DNA of 36,852 bases from an uncultured Campylobacter sp. GTDB lineage: Bacteria; Actinomycetota; Actinomycetes; Mycobacteriales; Mycobacteriaceae. The translations under genes were made by a program, and so were the position numbers. The DNA lies in NCBI GenBank assembly GCA_946221035.1, contig CAMIME010000022.1:1-36852 (forward strand), read 5' to 3'. Position 1 is the first letter of the stretch. Each line of letters opens with the position of its first letter. The notes under the pieces are model-generated. The model saw only the letters and a list, made by a program, of their open reading frames with translations. It was not told where the DNA came from and did not search any database. This document shows, piece by piece, positions 7,114 to 16,609 of the stretch.

Positions 7114-7125
7114 TCCGCGCTCGGG

Positions 7126-9765
7126 CTAGCCCGGCTGCTTCAGGCTCTCGATCGGAATCATGGTTGCGCCCGGAACCCGGTCGAAGCGGTCCGGGAAACA
7201 CGTGAGCACCAGCACCTGGGAGGTTTGCCCGACCTGCCCGAACAAGGAATTCATCCGGACCAGCCGTTCCGGGTCGGTTGCCCCAAGCATGTCGTCCACA
7301 ACCACCGGGACAGGGGTGGTTGACCCGGATTCCGTGACCAGGTCGGCAATCGCGAACCGAGTCAAGAGGGCGAGCTGCTCCTTCGCACCCCCGGAAAGCT
7401 CGCTCAGCGGGACCGTCACACCATCTACGGTGCGATCGGTCACGGTGAGGTCGTCTCCAAGGTTGAAATCCACGCTGGGACCAAACACGTGTCGTGCCCG
7501 GTTGCGAATCGCTGCAGTAAACGGTGCAGCGTAGCGGGCGCGGGCCGCGTCGCGGTGAGCGTGCATGGTGTCGCGCAGGAGTTTCACCGCTTCCGCGCGA
7601 CGGGTTGCGCGCTCCAGCTCGGCCTCGGCGGCCTCAAGGCTGGCCGCGGCGCGGTCGGCCTGCTCGGCGGCGCCTTCGGCCAGTTCGATGCGGCCTGTTA
7701 GTTCGACGACCCGGTTGTGCGCGTCGGCGCGGCGCTGCTCGAGGTTGCGCAGGCGCACCTGGGCTCCCTCCACCAGTTGCTCCGCAAAGTCCGGGTCGGC
7801 TTCGGCGAGCCTCCCCCGCACGTTCTTGGCCTCCTCGGCGGCTTCCTTCTCCTGCGCGCGTGCTGCAGCGAGATTTTCGTCCAACTGGGCCTTGGACACG
7901 CGCTCTTCCGCGCTCTGAAGTTCCGCGGCCGCCGCCTCCACCTGCGCGTGCTTCGCCTCCAACTGCGTCTCTATCACTGTGAGGGCGTGGGCGGCCTTGC
8001 GGTCCGCATAGGGTTTCAGGGCCGCCTCCGCCGTGTCGAGTTCCCTGTCAATTGCGCTCACCGCGTCCTGGTGGGCTCTCAGAGCCTCATCCGCATCCTC
8101 CTCGCTCACTGGGCCGGCCTCGTCGTGGTCGCCCGCGGCCTGTTCGACCTGTTCCGCGAGCGTGGCTCGCTGCGCCCGCAGGTCATCCGGGTCCGAGCCC
8201 GCCAACGCATCCGCTTTCCGACGGCGCGCGGCGGTGAGTTCCGCCTCATGCTCGTGCCAGGCGTCACGGGCGATGCGCGCGGCCTCGACCGATTCCACCC
8301 CAAGCTCCTCCAGCTGCTCCTGGAAGGCTGCGAGCGCTGCACGCGCGCCCTCGCGCGGGTCCTGCGCCCCCTGCGCCGCGCGGAATGTCATGGTCGTGGT
8401 CCCGAGTTCGATCACCGTGCCGTCGAAAAGCGCAACCGCTTCTGAGCCCTGGACGCGGATCTGAGCGCCATCCACTGTGAGAACTTCGTCTTCTGCCGCA
8501 ATCTCCAGCTTCGCGCTTGCGGCATCGCGCAGCCGCTCCTGCAGCTTCAGTTCGGCCTCCGCTTGCTCCAGCGAACGGACGTCCTTGTCGCTGACCTCGC
8601 GCTTGGGTGCGCGCTCAAGCAGCTCGGTGTACGCCTGCTCTGCGTCCGCGATGCGGTTAAGGTGCTCCTCGACTTCCGCGAGGCGCCGCGTTGCTCGCAC
8701 GCCGTCACGGACCCGCTCAGCGCGTTTCACGTTCTCGCGGGCCTGGGCTCGTCGCGCCTTCGCGTCGTCCACAGCGGCAGACAGCTCCGCGATCTTGGCC
8801 TGCTCCGCGTCGCGCGCTTCGGTCGCGGGGCCGAGGGAGACTTGAAGTTCATCCTCTTCTTCTCGTAGCTGCGTCACCCGCTGCTCGAGCGACTCGCGGG
8901 TCGCCACATCCTCCGTCGCACGCTCCATGGCTCGCGTCGCTGCGGCGAGCGCCTCATCCGCCTGGTCGGCTGTCTCGCGCAGCTTGGTGGCCACCGCGAG
9001 CTCAGCTTCTCGTGCGGTGAGTTCCTCCGAGGCACCGGGCAGCTCCGTGTCAATGCGCGCGATTTCCTGCTGCCGCCTTGCCACTTCATCGACGAACCCG
9101 GCCAGGGCATCGACGTCGTGTTGACGCTGCTCCAGCACCTCTTTCGCCCGCGTCACTGCGTCGTGTTGCGCCTTGTACGAAGCCTTCTCCTTCGGCGGGG
9201 TGCTCGCAGTCCAGTACCGCGCGTACTCGGCCTCGATCGCTTGCATGAGCGCGGTGTCTTCTTCGCCCGCCCCGGTCTCACCGGATTGGGAGTCCAACGC
9301 CCGGGAGATCGACGGGATGCCGGCTGCCGCGATACCTGGGTCGAGCTCGCCCTGGCGGAGGAAGAGCACCTTGGCCAGGTCGATGTCCATGTTCTCGCGC
9401 AGAATCTGCTGCAGCTTGTCATCAGCTTCTCGCCCGGTGAACTGCTGGTGCCGGGGCTCGTGGATGGTCAGCTCCGCTGCTTTGGCCTTCAACCAGCGTT
9501 TGTGGATGGTGAAGCGGGTCTCACCCACCGTCGCGCTCAAAGTGACCTCCGGACCCGCATCCTTGCCGGCCGGCGCGTAGATTTTGATCTTCTTCCCGCT
9601 GGCGGAGTGCCGCTCACGCAGTACGAGGTCAATGGCGTCAACGATCGTCGACTTGCCTGCCTCGTTGCAGCCGTGGACAACGATGACGCCGGTATCCGGA
9701 AGATCCGCGATCTCAAGTCGGTCGACAGCCCGGAAGTTACGAAGAGAGATGGAATGGATTCTCAT
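7126..9765 (-). CDS. SMC/Rad50-like AAA ATPase, SbcC-type partner
   Basis: An 879-residue ATPase. The N terminus MRIHSISLRNFRAVDRLEI leads to a Walker A (GCNEAGKST, 32-40). Two long Glu/Ala/Arg-rich coiled-coil arms (about 190-420 and 470-740) are separated at the apex by a short beta-rich insert (about 425-465). The C-terminal lobe has the ABC signature LSGGAKEQ (790-797) and Walker B VVVDDML (821-827). No CxxC zinc hook is present, so this is not classical Rad50/SbcC; it resembles the YhaN-like group. With the Mre11-like nuclease encoded one base upstream it should form an ATP-gated DNA end-processing complex in the cytoplasm. I chose the ATG at 9765 because it abuts the nuclease stop and starts the conserved N terminus; the longer frame adds 32 unconserved residues. 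Confidence 0.87.
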   Translation of the reverse strand: MRIHSISLRNFRAVDRLEIADLPDTGVIVVHGCNEAGKSTIVDAIDLVLRERHSASGKKIKIYAPAGKDAGPEVTLSATVGETRFTIHKRWLKAKAAELTIHEPRHQQFTGREADDKLQQILRENMDIDLAKVLFLRQGELDPGIAAAGIPSISRALDSQSGETGAGEEDTALMQAIEAEYARYWTASTPPKEKASYKAQHDAVTRAKEVLEQRQHDVDALAGFVDEVARRQQEIARIDTELPGASEELTAREAELAVATKLRETADQADEALAAATRAMERATEDVATRESLEQRVTQLREEEDELQVSLGPATEARDAEQAKIAELSAAVDDAKARRAQARENVKRAERVRDGVRATRRLAEVEEHLNRIADAEQAYTELLERAPKREVSDKDVRSLEQAEAELKLQERLRDAASAKLEIAAEDEVLTVDGAQIRVQGSEAVALFDGTVIELGTTTMTFRAAQGAQDPREGARAALAAFQEQLEELGVESVEAARIARDAWHEHEAELTAARRRKADALAGSDPDDLRAQRATLAEQVEQAAGDHDEAGPVSEEDADEALRAHQDAVSAIDRELDTAEAALKPYADRKAAHALTVIETQLEAKHAQVEAAAAELQSAEERVSKAQLDENLAAARAQEKEAAEEAKNVRGRLAEADPDFAEQLVEGAQVRLRNLEQRRADAHNRVVELTGRIELAEGAAEQADRAAASLEAAEAELERATRRAEAVKLLRDTMHAHRDAARARYAAPFTAAIRNRARHVFGPSVDFNLGDDLTVTDRTVDGVTVPLSELSGGAKEQLALLTRFAIADLVTESGSTTPVPVVVDDMLGATDPERLVRMNSLFGQVGQTSQVLVLTCFPDRFDRVPGATMIPIESLKQPG

Positions 9766-9766
9766 A

Positions 9767-10930
9767 TCAGTTGGCCTCCTTGGACAGGCGGAACAAGAGA
9801 TTGACGGCGTCTTGGGCGGTTTGCTGCGCCCCGGCGGGTTGGTCCGCGATTGCCCCGACAAGATCGCGCATCGCCGAGCGCGCGTAGCCGGTTAGCGGAA
9901 GTTCCTCCAGCTCCTCTTCGCTGGGTTCAAGGTGAAGACTCATGGCGCTCTTGCGCTCGTATAGCGCGGCGAAGACCGATTCGAGCGCGTCCAGCTCCTG
10001 CTGCAGGTACTGCGTGTCCTCCAACCCAAGCGTGCCGTTGATCGCGTACTTGATCACCGTCCGGTCCTTCTCCGGGTACGCGGTAAGTTTCGCAATGAAC
10101 GCTTCCACGTCCTCTCTCCCATTGACCTCCGCGTACAGGGCTTCAAACGTCCAGGAGCCAACTCGCACCTTCTCTACCGTGGCGCTGGATGTGAGCCCTG
10201 CCTTCTCCACGGTGACCACGAGCGCATTACCCGAATCCACCTCGCCCCCCTTCGCACCCGGGGTGAGGTCGTGGTAGTCCGTCACCTCCGGCGAGCCCGA
10301 AAACCACACCCGCTCCGTAGGTGTCAGGGGGCCGGCGGAGTGGGTGTCCCCCAACGCGACGTAATCGATGACGCCCTGGTCGGCCGCGGCGTCTAAACAG
10401 GAGACGTCGATAAGCGCTTGCGTCTCCTCAGTCCCGAACCCTTCCGCCTGCCCATGGCCCACCAGAATGCGGATGTCCTCGGTCGGCTCCAGATCCCGGA
10501 TCGCTTTGGCGCACAGGTCTTCCGAGGCGTGTTTGGTCAGTAGCGGCGCTCCCACTACCTGGACGCCGGGACGCACCTGGATCGGCTCAGAGTCGGCGAT
10601 GACGTGGACCCCTTCGATGCCCTCGGTGCGGTGGAAGATGGAATCGGCCACCAACGGGTCGTGGTTGCCGGGTAAGAGGTAGACGGGGACAGGGAGTTTG
10701 CGTAAGGCTTCAAGGGCGCGTCCGAGCGTGGTGCGCTCGAGCGAGTTGTGCTCAAAGACGTCGCCGGCGACAACGATGAACTCGGCGCCGCGCTCGGTAG
10801 CGAGGTCACCGATGCGGGAGATGGCGCGCAGCCTGGCGTCGTCGAAACGCGCTTGCGCCTCGGGTGGGAGGAACCAGCGAGTCATTCCCAACTGCAAATC
10901 TGAGGTGTGGATGAAGGTGGTGCGGGTCAT
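9767..10930 (-). CDS. Metallophosphoesterase DNA nuclease, SbcD/Mre11-like
   Basis: A 387-residue calcineurin-type phosphoesterase. All metal-binding motifs are in order: HTSDLQLG (D near residue 10), GDVFEHNS, LLPGNHDP, GHGQ and GDTHS. The C-terminal third (from about residue 260) is a capping or partner-binding region ending in an acidic stretch (EPSEEELEELP). Family members cut DNA ends and hairpins together with an SMC-like ATPase, here encoded immediately downstream with one base between. TAGACC lies seven bases before the ATG, so the operon is probably leaderless. Residue 13 is Gln where many family members have His (DxH); this seems common in the YhaO-like branch. Confidence 0.86.
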   Translation of the reverse strand: MTRTTFIHTSDLQLGMTRWFLPPEAQARFDDARLRAISRIGDLATERGAEFIVVAGDVFEHNSLERTTLGRALEALRKLPVPVYLLPGNHDPLVADSIFHRTEGIEGVHVIADSEPIQVRPGVQVVGAPLLTKHASEDLCAKAIRDLEPTEDIRILVGHGQAEGFGTEETQALIDVSCLDAAADQGVIDYVALGDTHSAGPLTPTERVWFSGSPEVTDYHDLTPGAKGGEVDSGNALVVTVEKAGLTSSATVEKVRVGSWTFEALYAEVNGREDVEAFIAKLTAYPEKDRTVIKYAINGTLGLEDTQYLQQELDALESVFAALYERKSAMSLHLEPSEEELEELPLTGYARSAMRDLVGAIADQPAGAQQTAQDAVNLLFRLSKEAN

Positions 10931-10986
10931 GGCTTATGGTCTACCATCCCCTCCCGACACCTCTCTCAGATACAGGAACATGTGTT

Positions 10987-11802
10987 CTACTCGCGGGTGA
11001 GTTCGTGATACAGATCCTCGATGTCGGACACGGCCCTGAGCTGGTCGATGTTGGTAAACGACACACTCTGCATCGCGCGCTGTAGCAGGTGCAGGTCAGA
11101 GTCTTCGATCATCGGCGCGACCCGCGGGCGAGGCAGCGGCGGAAGTGGTCGGCCGGACCAGAAGTATTCGGAACCCGGGGCGGAATTTTCCAGCGCGACG
11201 TGACTCGCCTCGTCTTGTTTCCGCTGCTCAAGCTCCTGGTACGTGAGCCCGCGCATGCGCAAGATCATGCCCGGGTCCGCGTCGATCAACCCTGCGGCGT
11301 GCACCGCGAGCGCCACGCCGTGTTTGCACACGGTGGCGTTATCTGGGCAGTCGCAATCGAAGCGAACTTCCTCCGGTGTGTTGCAAATCAGCGCGCTGAG
11401 CATGACGTCGCTGAACTCGCCCTTGCGCATCCGCCCGACCGCACCAGGATCGCGCACAAGCGTAGCGACGGCCGCACTGATGTCCTGTCGGCTCCGCCAC
11501 GGCAACTGCATACTCACCGAAAACGGCTCGTTTTGACTGCCGACGACCGCAGCGTGCGCTCCACCGGAATGCACCGCGAAGTTCACGACGTGGCCCTCTA
11601 ACGCGTAATCCCGGCCGCGCTTCGTCCGCCCCACATCCGTTTGCCGCACCGCCGCATTGAACACGCGCATCGCGGGCGGGGAATACGCGGGCGCCTGCAC
11701 GTCGCCTGAAGTGGGCCCGCCTGTTTCGGAGGCACTTCGCACCCGCGTCTTCGCGCCGAAGTTGGCGTAGATGACGTTGTCTTCGCGTGGCCGGTTACTC
11801 AT
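10987..11802 (-). CDS. SWIM zinc-finger protein
   Basis: A 271-residue protein with a SWIM finger, seen as FDCDCPDNATVCKHGVALAV (C-x-C ... C-x-H, about residues 148-162). The N-terminal half (AMRVFNAAVRQTDVGRTKRG) and C-terminal half match the usual actinobacterial SWIM proteins encoded with SNF2 helicases. The finger is thought to bind DNA or the partner helicase. Its ATG at 11802 overlaps the end of the SNF2 gene by eight bases (ATGAGTAA), a sign of coupled translation. No transcription terminator is evident in the 56 bases before the nuclease operon. Confidence 0.83.
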   Translation of the reverse strand: MSNRPREDNVIYANFGAKTRVRSASETGGPTSGDVQAPAYSPPAMRVFNAAVRQTDVGRTKRGRDYALEGHVVNFAVHSGGAHAAVVGSQNEPFSVSMQLPWRSRQDISAAVATLVRDPGAVGRMRKGEFSDVMLSALICNTPEEVRFDCDCPDNATVCKHGVALAVHAAGLIDADPGMILRMRGLTYQELEQRKQDEASHVALENSAPGSEYFWSGRPLPPLPRPRVAPMIEDSDLHLLQRAMQSVSFTNIDQLRAVSDIEDLYHELTRE

Positions 11803-14800
11803 TGCTGCCCCTGTAGCTGATCAGTTGTGCCAGGTCTTCGGTGTTGAGCTCGGTGATCCACCCTTCACCCTGGCCCACCACCGCACCCGCGAGCTGCGTC
11901 TTGCCGTCGAGAATGTCCTGAATCGACTCCTCCATCGTGCCGCGGGTGATGAGCTTGTACACCGTGACGTCTTTTCGTTGGCCGATCCTGAACGCGCGGT
12001 CCGTCGCCTGATTCTCCACCGCCGGGTTCCACCAGCGGTCCATGTGGATGACCATCGACGCCGCCGTGAGGTTCAGCCCGGTCCCGCCCGCTTTCAGGCT
12101 GAGCAGCATCGCGCGCGGCCCGTCGTCGGACTGGAATCGTTCCACCATGGCGTCGCGCGCGGATTTGCCCACCCCGCCATGGAGGAAGGGGACGTCTTCG
12201 CCCAGCCAATCGCTCAGGTACGGCTGCAAAATGTCGCCGAAGGCCTTGTATTGGGTGAAGATAAGCACCCGTTGATCGGTTTCCACCGCCGCGGTGAGTA
12301 GCTCCATGAGTTTTCGCACCTTGCCGGATCGGTGTGCGCCCTTGATGGTGACCGCGGAGCCGTCGCCAAGAAAGTGCGCGGGGTGGTTGCAGATCTGCTT
12401 GATGCGGGTGATGGTGGCCAAGACCAGCCCCTTGCGGGCGATGCCTTTGCGTTCTTCCAGCTCACGCTGCATCGCATCGACAAGCGCCTTGTACAGCGCC
12501 GCCTGCTCCGGCGTCATATCCACGGTGAGGACGTGTTCGGCCTTTTCCGGCAGGTCTTGGATGATCGCCGTGTCGGTCTTCAGCCTGCGCAGAATAAACG
12601 GCGCGGTCAGCCGCTGGAGGCGCTCCCCCATTTCATCCGCCAGCTCCTGGTCCCGGCGCGACTCGATGACCTTGGCAAAGTGGTTGCGGAAGAAGGTTTG
12701 GGACCCTAACATGCCCGGGTTCACGAAATCCAGGATGCTGCGCAGCTCCGAGAGCTTGTTCTCAATCGGCGTGCCGGTCAGCGCAATGCGCTGCCGAGCG
12801 GGGATCGAGCGAACGCTTTTCGACGCCTTCGTTCCAGCGTTTTTGATCGCCTGCGCCTCATCCAGCACGACGTGGTCCCACTGCACCCGAGCAAGGTCTG
12901 CGGCATCCCTCGTCGCGGTGCCGTAGGAGGTGATGACGAGGTCGGCGCCGTCCGCAGCTTCGAACAGCTCGTCTCCCTTGAGCCGGTCATTGCCGTGGTG
13001 GACGCGCACCGTCATCCCGGGAACGAACCGCGCGGCCTCGCGGGCCCAGTTCCCGACCACCGAGGTGGGTGCCACCACGAGCGTCGGCCCGGCCTTGGTA
13101 CCCTCCGCAGCCTCTACCGCGAGGAGGGTCAGGAGCTGCAGGGTTTTGCCCAGCCCCATGTCGTCCGCCAGCACCGCACCGAGGTTGTTCCGGGACATGA
13201 AATATAGCCAGTCCACGCCCCGGCGTTGGTATTCGCGCAGCTCGGCGTGCACCGTGTCCGGAACGTCGACGCGCTCTGGTGCTGGGCGGTCCGTTCCCCC
13301 AACGAGCGAGGTAAACCATGCGGACCCGGTGAATTCAATCGGGTCGTCCGGCCCGGATTCAAGCGCTAGCTGCCGCAGCTCGGCGGCGCGCACGACGCCC
13401 TCTCCCTCAGCTTCTTGGAGTTGCTCGTACTCCTCCTTCGCCGCCCGGGCCTTGAGCTCCAACTCGAATGCGTCGGCCGAGCCCGCAGAGCGCGCCAGCT
13501 GGGCCCGCAAGGCTGCGGCCTCCGCATCTGCCTTCGCGCGCTCCAGTGAGCTCTCCCGCAGGGTCCCCAGGTACTTCGCCGTTTTTGCAATCTCGCGCGT
13601 GTCCGCGAGCACCCACTCCCCGCGCAGCTTCACCAACCCCGATTTGGAGTTCACGAGCTCGGTCATCTCCTGGTCGGTGAGCTCCACCCCGCCGACGCTC
13701 AACCGCCAGTTGTACTGCACAAGCGTGTCAAAGCCCATGCGGGTCACAGTGGCTGAATCGTGCGGGTCGTCGCGCCGTGTGACCTTGAGCTTGGACGTCG
13801 TCTCAGCCGTCGTCCACGCCTTGGGCAGCATGACCGCGAAGCCCCGCGCCCGCAGGTTGGAGGCCGCGGACGTCACGAACTGCGCAATCTCATCGGTGGT
13901 GAGGAAGACGTCCCAGTCGCTCTCCCCCGGATTCGGCGAGAACGGACCCGGGGTGCGCCCGTGGATGTCCGGGTCCACCAGCGGTGACGCCTCGATCGCC
14001 CGCGCCAACTCCTCCTTCAGTGTCTGCGCCGTCTGCCCGTCGTAATCGGCCAACCGTACGGGGCGCGGCGCTTCTGTGCCCGACCTGACTTGGACCCGCA
14101 CCGGCCACATCGTTTGTTTCGTGGGGTCACTCGGTTCCTCGGGGGATTCCGCGATGAACACGAGCTGTAGGTTCACCGCTGTAATCGTGCCGTTCCAATC
14201 CCCCATCTGCCGCGCTAGCGCCGCCCCACCGCGGCGGAGCGGTGTGCCAAAGACCAAGGAGAGTACGAAGTCGTGCCACGGGTAGGGCCGCGACCGCGAC
14301 GCCTCTGACATCGGCTGGTACAACCTCTCCGAGGCGACCCAGTGGGTAAACGTCTGCGCGCAATCCTCGCTCAGATTCGGGTTGTTCGCCGCGAGCACTC
14401 CCGGGGCTGCCGCCACCATGTCCGCCAGCCAGCCGCGCTCCTCAACCCCTGTGCCCAGCTTCCACTGCGCGTACCACTGCCCGTGGCGGTACGGCACGTG
14501 AATGGACACTCGCCCGGCGCGGACAAACTGATCCAAACCGTTGTACATGCGGATCAGCCAATACAGGTCGGGGGCCACCGCCTCGCGCTGAGCTGGGGTT
14601 GCGGCCGGCGACTCCTCGTCCAAAAACGACAGGCTCGCCAAAAATTGCATTGCATCGCCCGGGGCGAAGATTGCCACCGGCGCCCGGAGATTCACGTGGC
14701 GGCCCTTCGGGGTTTGCAGGATGAGTTCTTCGCGGTGGCGGAACCGTGAGTCGTCGATAAGCGAATGCACAACGGGCGGAAAGGTGCCTGAAGGCACTTG

Positions 14801-14896
14801 CCCGATGGTGATAATTCGGTGGCCCTGCACACGCTCCGCCCACACGGCCAGGCCGGATTCTGGCAGCCACAGGCCATGCAGGAGGTATTTAGGCAT
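11795..14896 (-). CDS. SNF2-family DNA helicase/translocase (HelZ-like)
   Basis: A 1033-residue protein. The N-terminal ~520 residues are the SNF2-associated region of bacterial HelZ-type proteins, with a charged helical stretch at about 440-510. The SNF2 ATPase follows: DDMGLGKT (578-585), DEAQ (679-682), LTGTPIENKLSELRSI. The helicase C lobe has SLKAGGTGLNL and WWNPAVENQATDRAFRIGQ. Such ATPases move along double-stranded DNA and probably remodel bound protein; the precise bacterial role is uncertain. It forms an operon with the SWIM gene. I chose the ATG at 14896 because a TATAAG box (14909-14904) ends seven bases before it, which suggests a leaderless mRNA; the ATG at 14902 is the alternative. 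Confidence 0.88.
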   Translation of the reverse strand: MPKYLLHGLWLPESGLAVWAERVQGHRIITIGQVPSGTFPPVVHSLIDDSRFRHREELILQTPKGRHVNLRAPVAIFAPGDAMQFLASLSFLDEESPAATPAQREAVAPDLYWLIRMYNGLDQFVRAGRVSIHVPYRHGQWYAQWKLGTGVEERGWLADMVAAAPGVLAANNPNLSEDCAQTFTHWVASERLYQPMSEASRSRPYPWHDFVLSLVFGTPLRRGGAALARQMGDWNGTITAVNLQLVFIAESPEEPSDPTKQTMWPVRVQVRSGTEAPRPVRLADYDGQTAQTLKEELARAIEASPLVDPDIHGRTPGPFSPNPGESDWDVFLTTDEIAQFVTSAASNLRARGFAVMLPKAWTTAETTSKLKVTRRDDPHDSATVTRMGFDTLVQYNWRLSVGGVELTDQEMTELVNSKSGLVKLRGEWVLADTREIAKTAKYLGTLRESSLERAKADAEAAALRAQLARSAGSADAFELELKARAAKEEYEQLQEAEGEGVVRAAELRQLALESGPDDPIEFTGSAWFTSLVGGTDRPAPERVDVPDTVHAELREYQRRGVDWLYFMSRNNLGAVLADDMGLGKTLQLLTLLAVEAAEGTKAGPTLVVAPTSVVGNWAREAARFVPGMTVRVHHGNDRLKGDELFEAADGADLVITSYGTATRDAADLARVQWDHVVLDEAQAIKNAGTKASKSVRSIPARQRIALTGTPIENKLSELRSILDFVNPGMLGSQTFFRNHFAKVIESRRDQELADEMGERLQRLTAPFILRRLKTDTAIIQDLPEKAEHVLTVDMTPEQAALYKALVDAMQRELEERKGIARKGLVLATITRIKQICNHPAHFLGDGSAVTIKGAHRSGKVRKLMELLTAAVETDQRVLIFTQYKAFGDILQPYLSDWLGEDVPFLHGGVGKSARDAMVERFQSDDGPRAMLLSLKAGGTGLNLTAASMVIHMDRWWNPAVENQATDRAFRIGQRKDVTVYKLITRGTMEESIQDILDGKTQLAGAVVGQGEGWITELNTEDLAQLISYRGSNE

Positions 14897-15028
14897 ACCC
14901 ATCCTTATACCACCCACCCCCGACACCGAACTGGGTGCCGATTTTGGAAAGACGTGTCTGGGCCATCGGATACAGTGTCATGCGCAAACGAGGAATCGCG
15001 TGGGTGCGCGCGGGAAGGAGCTGTGGCC

Positions 15029-16603
15029 ATGTCGGAGAATTTCTGGCTCGTGCTGGCGATTGTGCTGTACTTCGGTGTCATGGTGGCCATCGGGTTTTAC
15101 TCGTGGCTGAAGACGAACAAGTACGACGACTACGTGCTGGCGGACCGCGGTTTGAACCCCCTCGTCGCGGGGTTATCCGCGGGCGCATCCGACATGTCCG
15201 GGTGGTTGCTCATGGGCCTGCCTGGGGCGCTGTTCGTCTCCGGCATGAGCGAACTGTGGATTGTCATCGGCCTGTTCATCGGTACCTGGGCCAACTGGAA
15301 GTGGGTCGCGCCACGGCTGCGGTCCTACACCGAGGTGGCGAATAACTCGATCACCTTGCCCAGCTTCTTTGAAAACCGCACGCACGATACCTCTCGCGCG
15401 CTGCGGTTCACCGCCGCAGTCATCATCATCTTCTTCTTCACCTTCTACGTCTCCTCCGGCATGGTCTCCGGTGGGCGCTACTACGAGTCCACCTTCGGCG
15501 GGGACTACATGACGGGGATGCTCATCGTCGGCTCAATTACCGTGATCTACACCTTCATTGGCGGATTTTTGGCGGTGAGCTACACGGACGTGGTGCAAGG
15601 CGTGCTCATGTTCCTCGCCCTCATCATCGTCCCGGTGATGGCGCTGGTGGCGGTGGACAATCCTGGCGAGGTGTTCTCCTACGCCACCTCCAACCCCTAC
15701 GGGCCGTGGGAGACGGGCAACCCCACCTTCTTCAACATGGTCGCCGGGGTCTCGCTGGCCACCATCGTGGGCAACCTGGCGTGGGGGCTGGGCTACTTTG
15801 GCCAGCCGCACATTGTCACCCGTTTCATGGCGTTGAAGTCGCCGGCACAGGCGGCAAGCGCGCGGCGCACCGGCATCGGCTGGGTGCTGTTTTGCTACAT
15901 CGGCGCCGTCTTCACCGCCCTGGTATCCACCCTCTACTTCGGCACCACGAGCGACAGTGTGACGGACCAATCAGGGTTCGAAACCATCTTCCTCGACCTC
16001 GCGCGCATTCTGTTCCACCCACTTATCGCCGGCATCATCCTCACCGCCGTGCTCGCCGCGATTATGTCCACCATGTCCTCGCAGCTACTGATCACGTCGT
16101 CGGCGTTGATCGAGGACCTCTACCGCATCTTTAACAAGCACCCGAGCCAAACCACTCTGCTCGTGCTCTCCCGCGTCATGGTCGTACTCGTCGCCGTGGT
16201 GGCCATGCTGATGGCGTTCAACCCCTCCGACACCATCCTGGGGCTAGTCGGCTTCGCCTGGGCCGGGTTCGGTGCCGCCTTTGGCCCCGTCGTGATCGCG
16301 TCGCTGTACTGGCGCAGGCTCACCGCCCCCGGCGCACTTGCGGGGATGATCGTGGGGGCTGTCACGGTGTTCGTGTGGGGCACCTTCTTCGGCGACATCA
16401 TCTACGAGATCGTCCCCGGCGTCATCCTTGCCACCGTCGCAATGATCGCCGTGTCCCTCATGACCAGGCCCAAGCCGGGCGTCTCTGCCGAGTTCGCGGA
16501 CGCCGTGGCCGCCACCGATTACGCCCTCGCCCACCCCGAGGCAACCTTCGACGACGCACTTCGCACCGTGCGAGGGAACCGGAGGGCCACCGGCTCCGTC
16601 TAA
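15029..16603 (+). CDS. putP: Sodium/proline symporter (SSS family), PutP-like
   Basis: A 524-residue membrane protein of the sodium:solute symporter family with about 13 hydrophobic helices. PutP-like features include ADRGLNPLVAGLSAGASDMS in the first loops, GWGLGYFGQPHI-type sequence (WGLGYFGQPHIVTRFMALKS) and MSTMSSQLLITSSALIEDLY. It should import proline with sodium across the cytoplasmic membrane. GGAAGGAG (15013-15020) lies eight bases before the ATG at 15029; in-frame codons upstream lack such a site and the extra residues are unlike the family. A TACAGT at 14971-14976 may be the -10 box. The secreted HNH gene starts six bases after the stop. Confidence 0.88.
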   Translation: MSENFWLVLAIVLYFGVMVAIGFYSWLKTNKYDDYVLADRGLNPLVAGLSAGASDMSGWLLMGLPGALFVSGMSELWIVIGLFIGTWANWKWVAPRLRSYTEVANNSITLPSFFENRTHDTSRALRFTAAVIIIFFFTFYVSSGMVSGGRYYESTFGGDYMTGMLIVGSITVIYTFIGGFLAVSYTDVVQGVLMFLALIIVPVMALVAVDNPGEVFSYATSNPYGPWETGNPTFFNMVAGVSLATIVGNLAWGLGYFGQPHIVTRFMALKSPAQAASARRTGIGWVLFCYIGAVFTALVSTLYFGTTSDSVTDQSGFETIFLDLARILFHPLIAGIILTAVLAAIMSTMSSQLLITSSALIEDLYRIFNKHPSQTTLLVLSRVMVVLVAVVAMLMAFNPSDTILGLVGFAWAGFGAAFGPVVIASLYWRRLTAPGALAGMIVGAVTVFVWGTFFGDIIYEIVPGVILATVAMIAVSLMTRPKPGVSAEFADAVAATDYALAHPEATFDDALRTVRGNRRATGSV

Positions 16604-16609
16604 AGAGGT

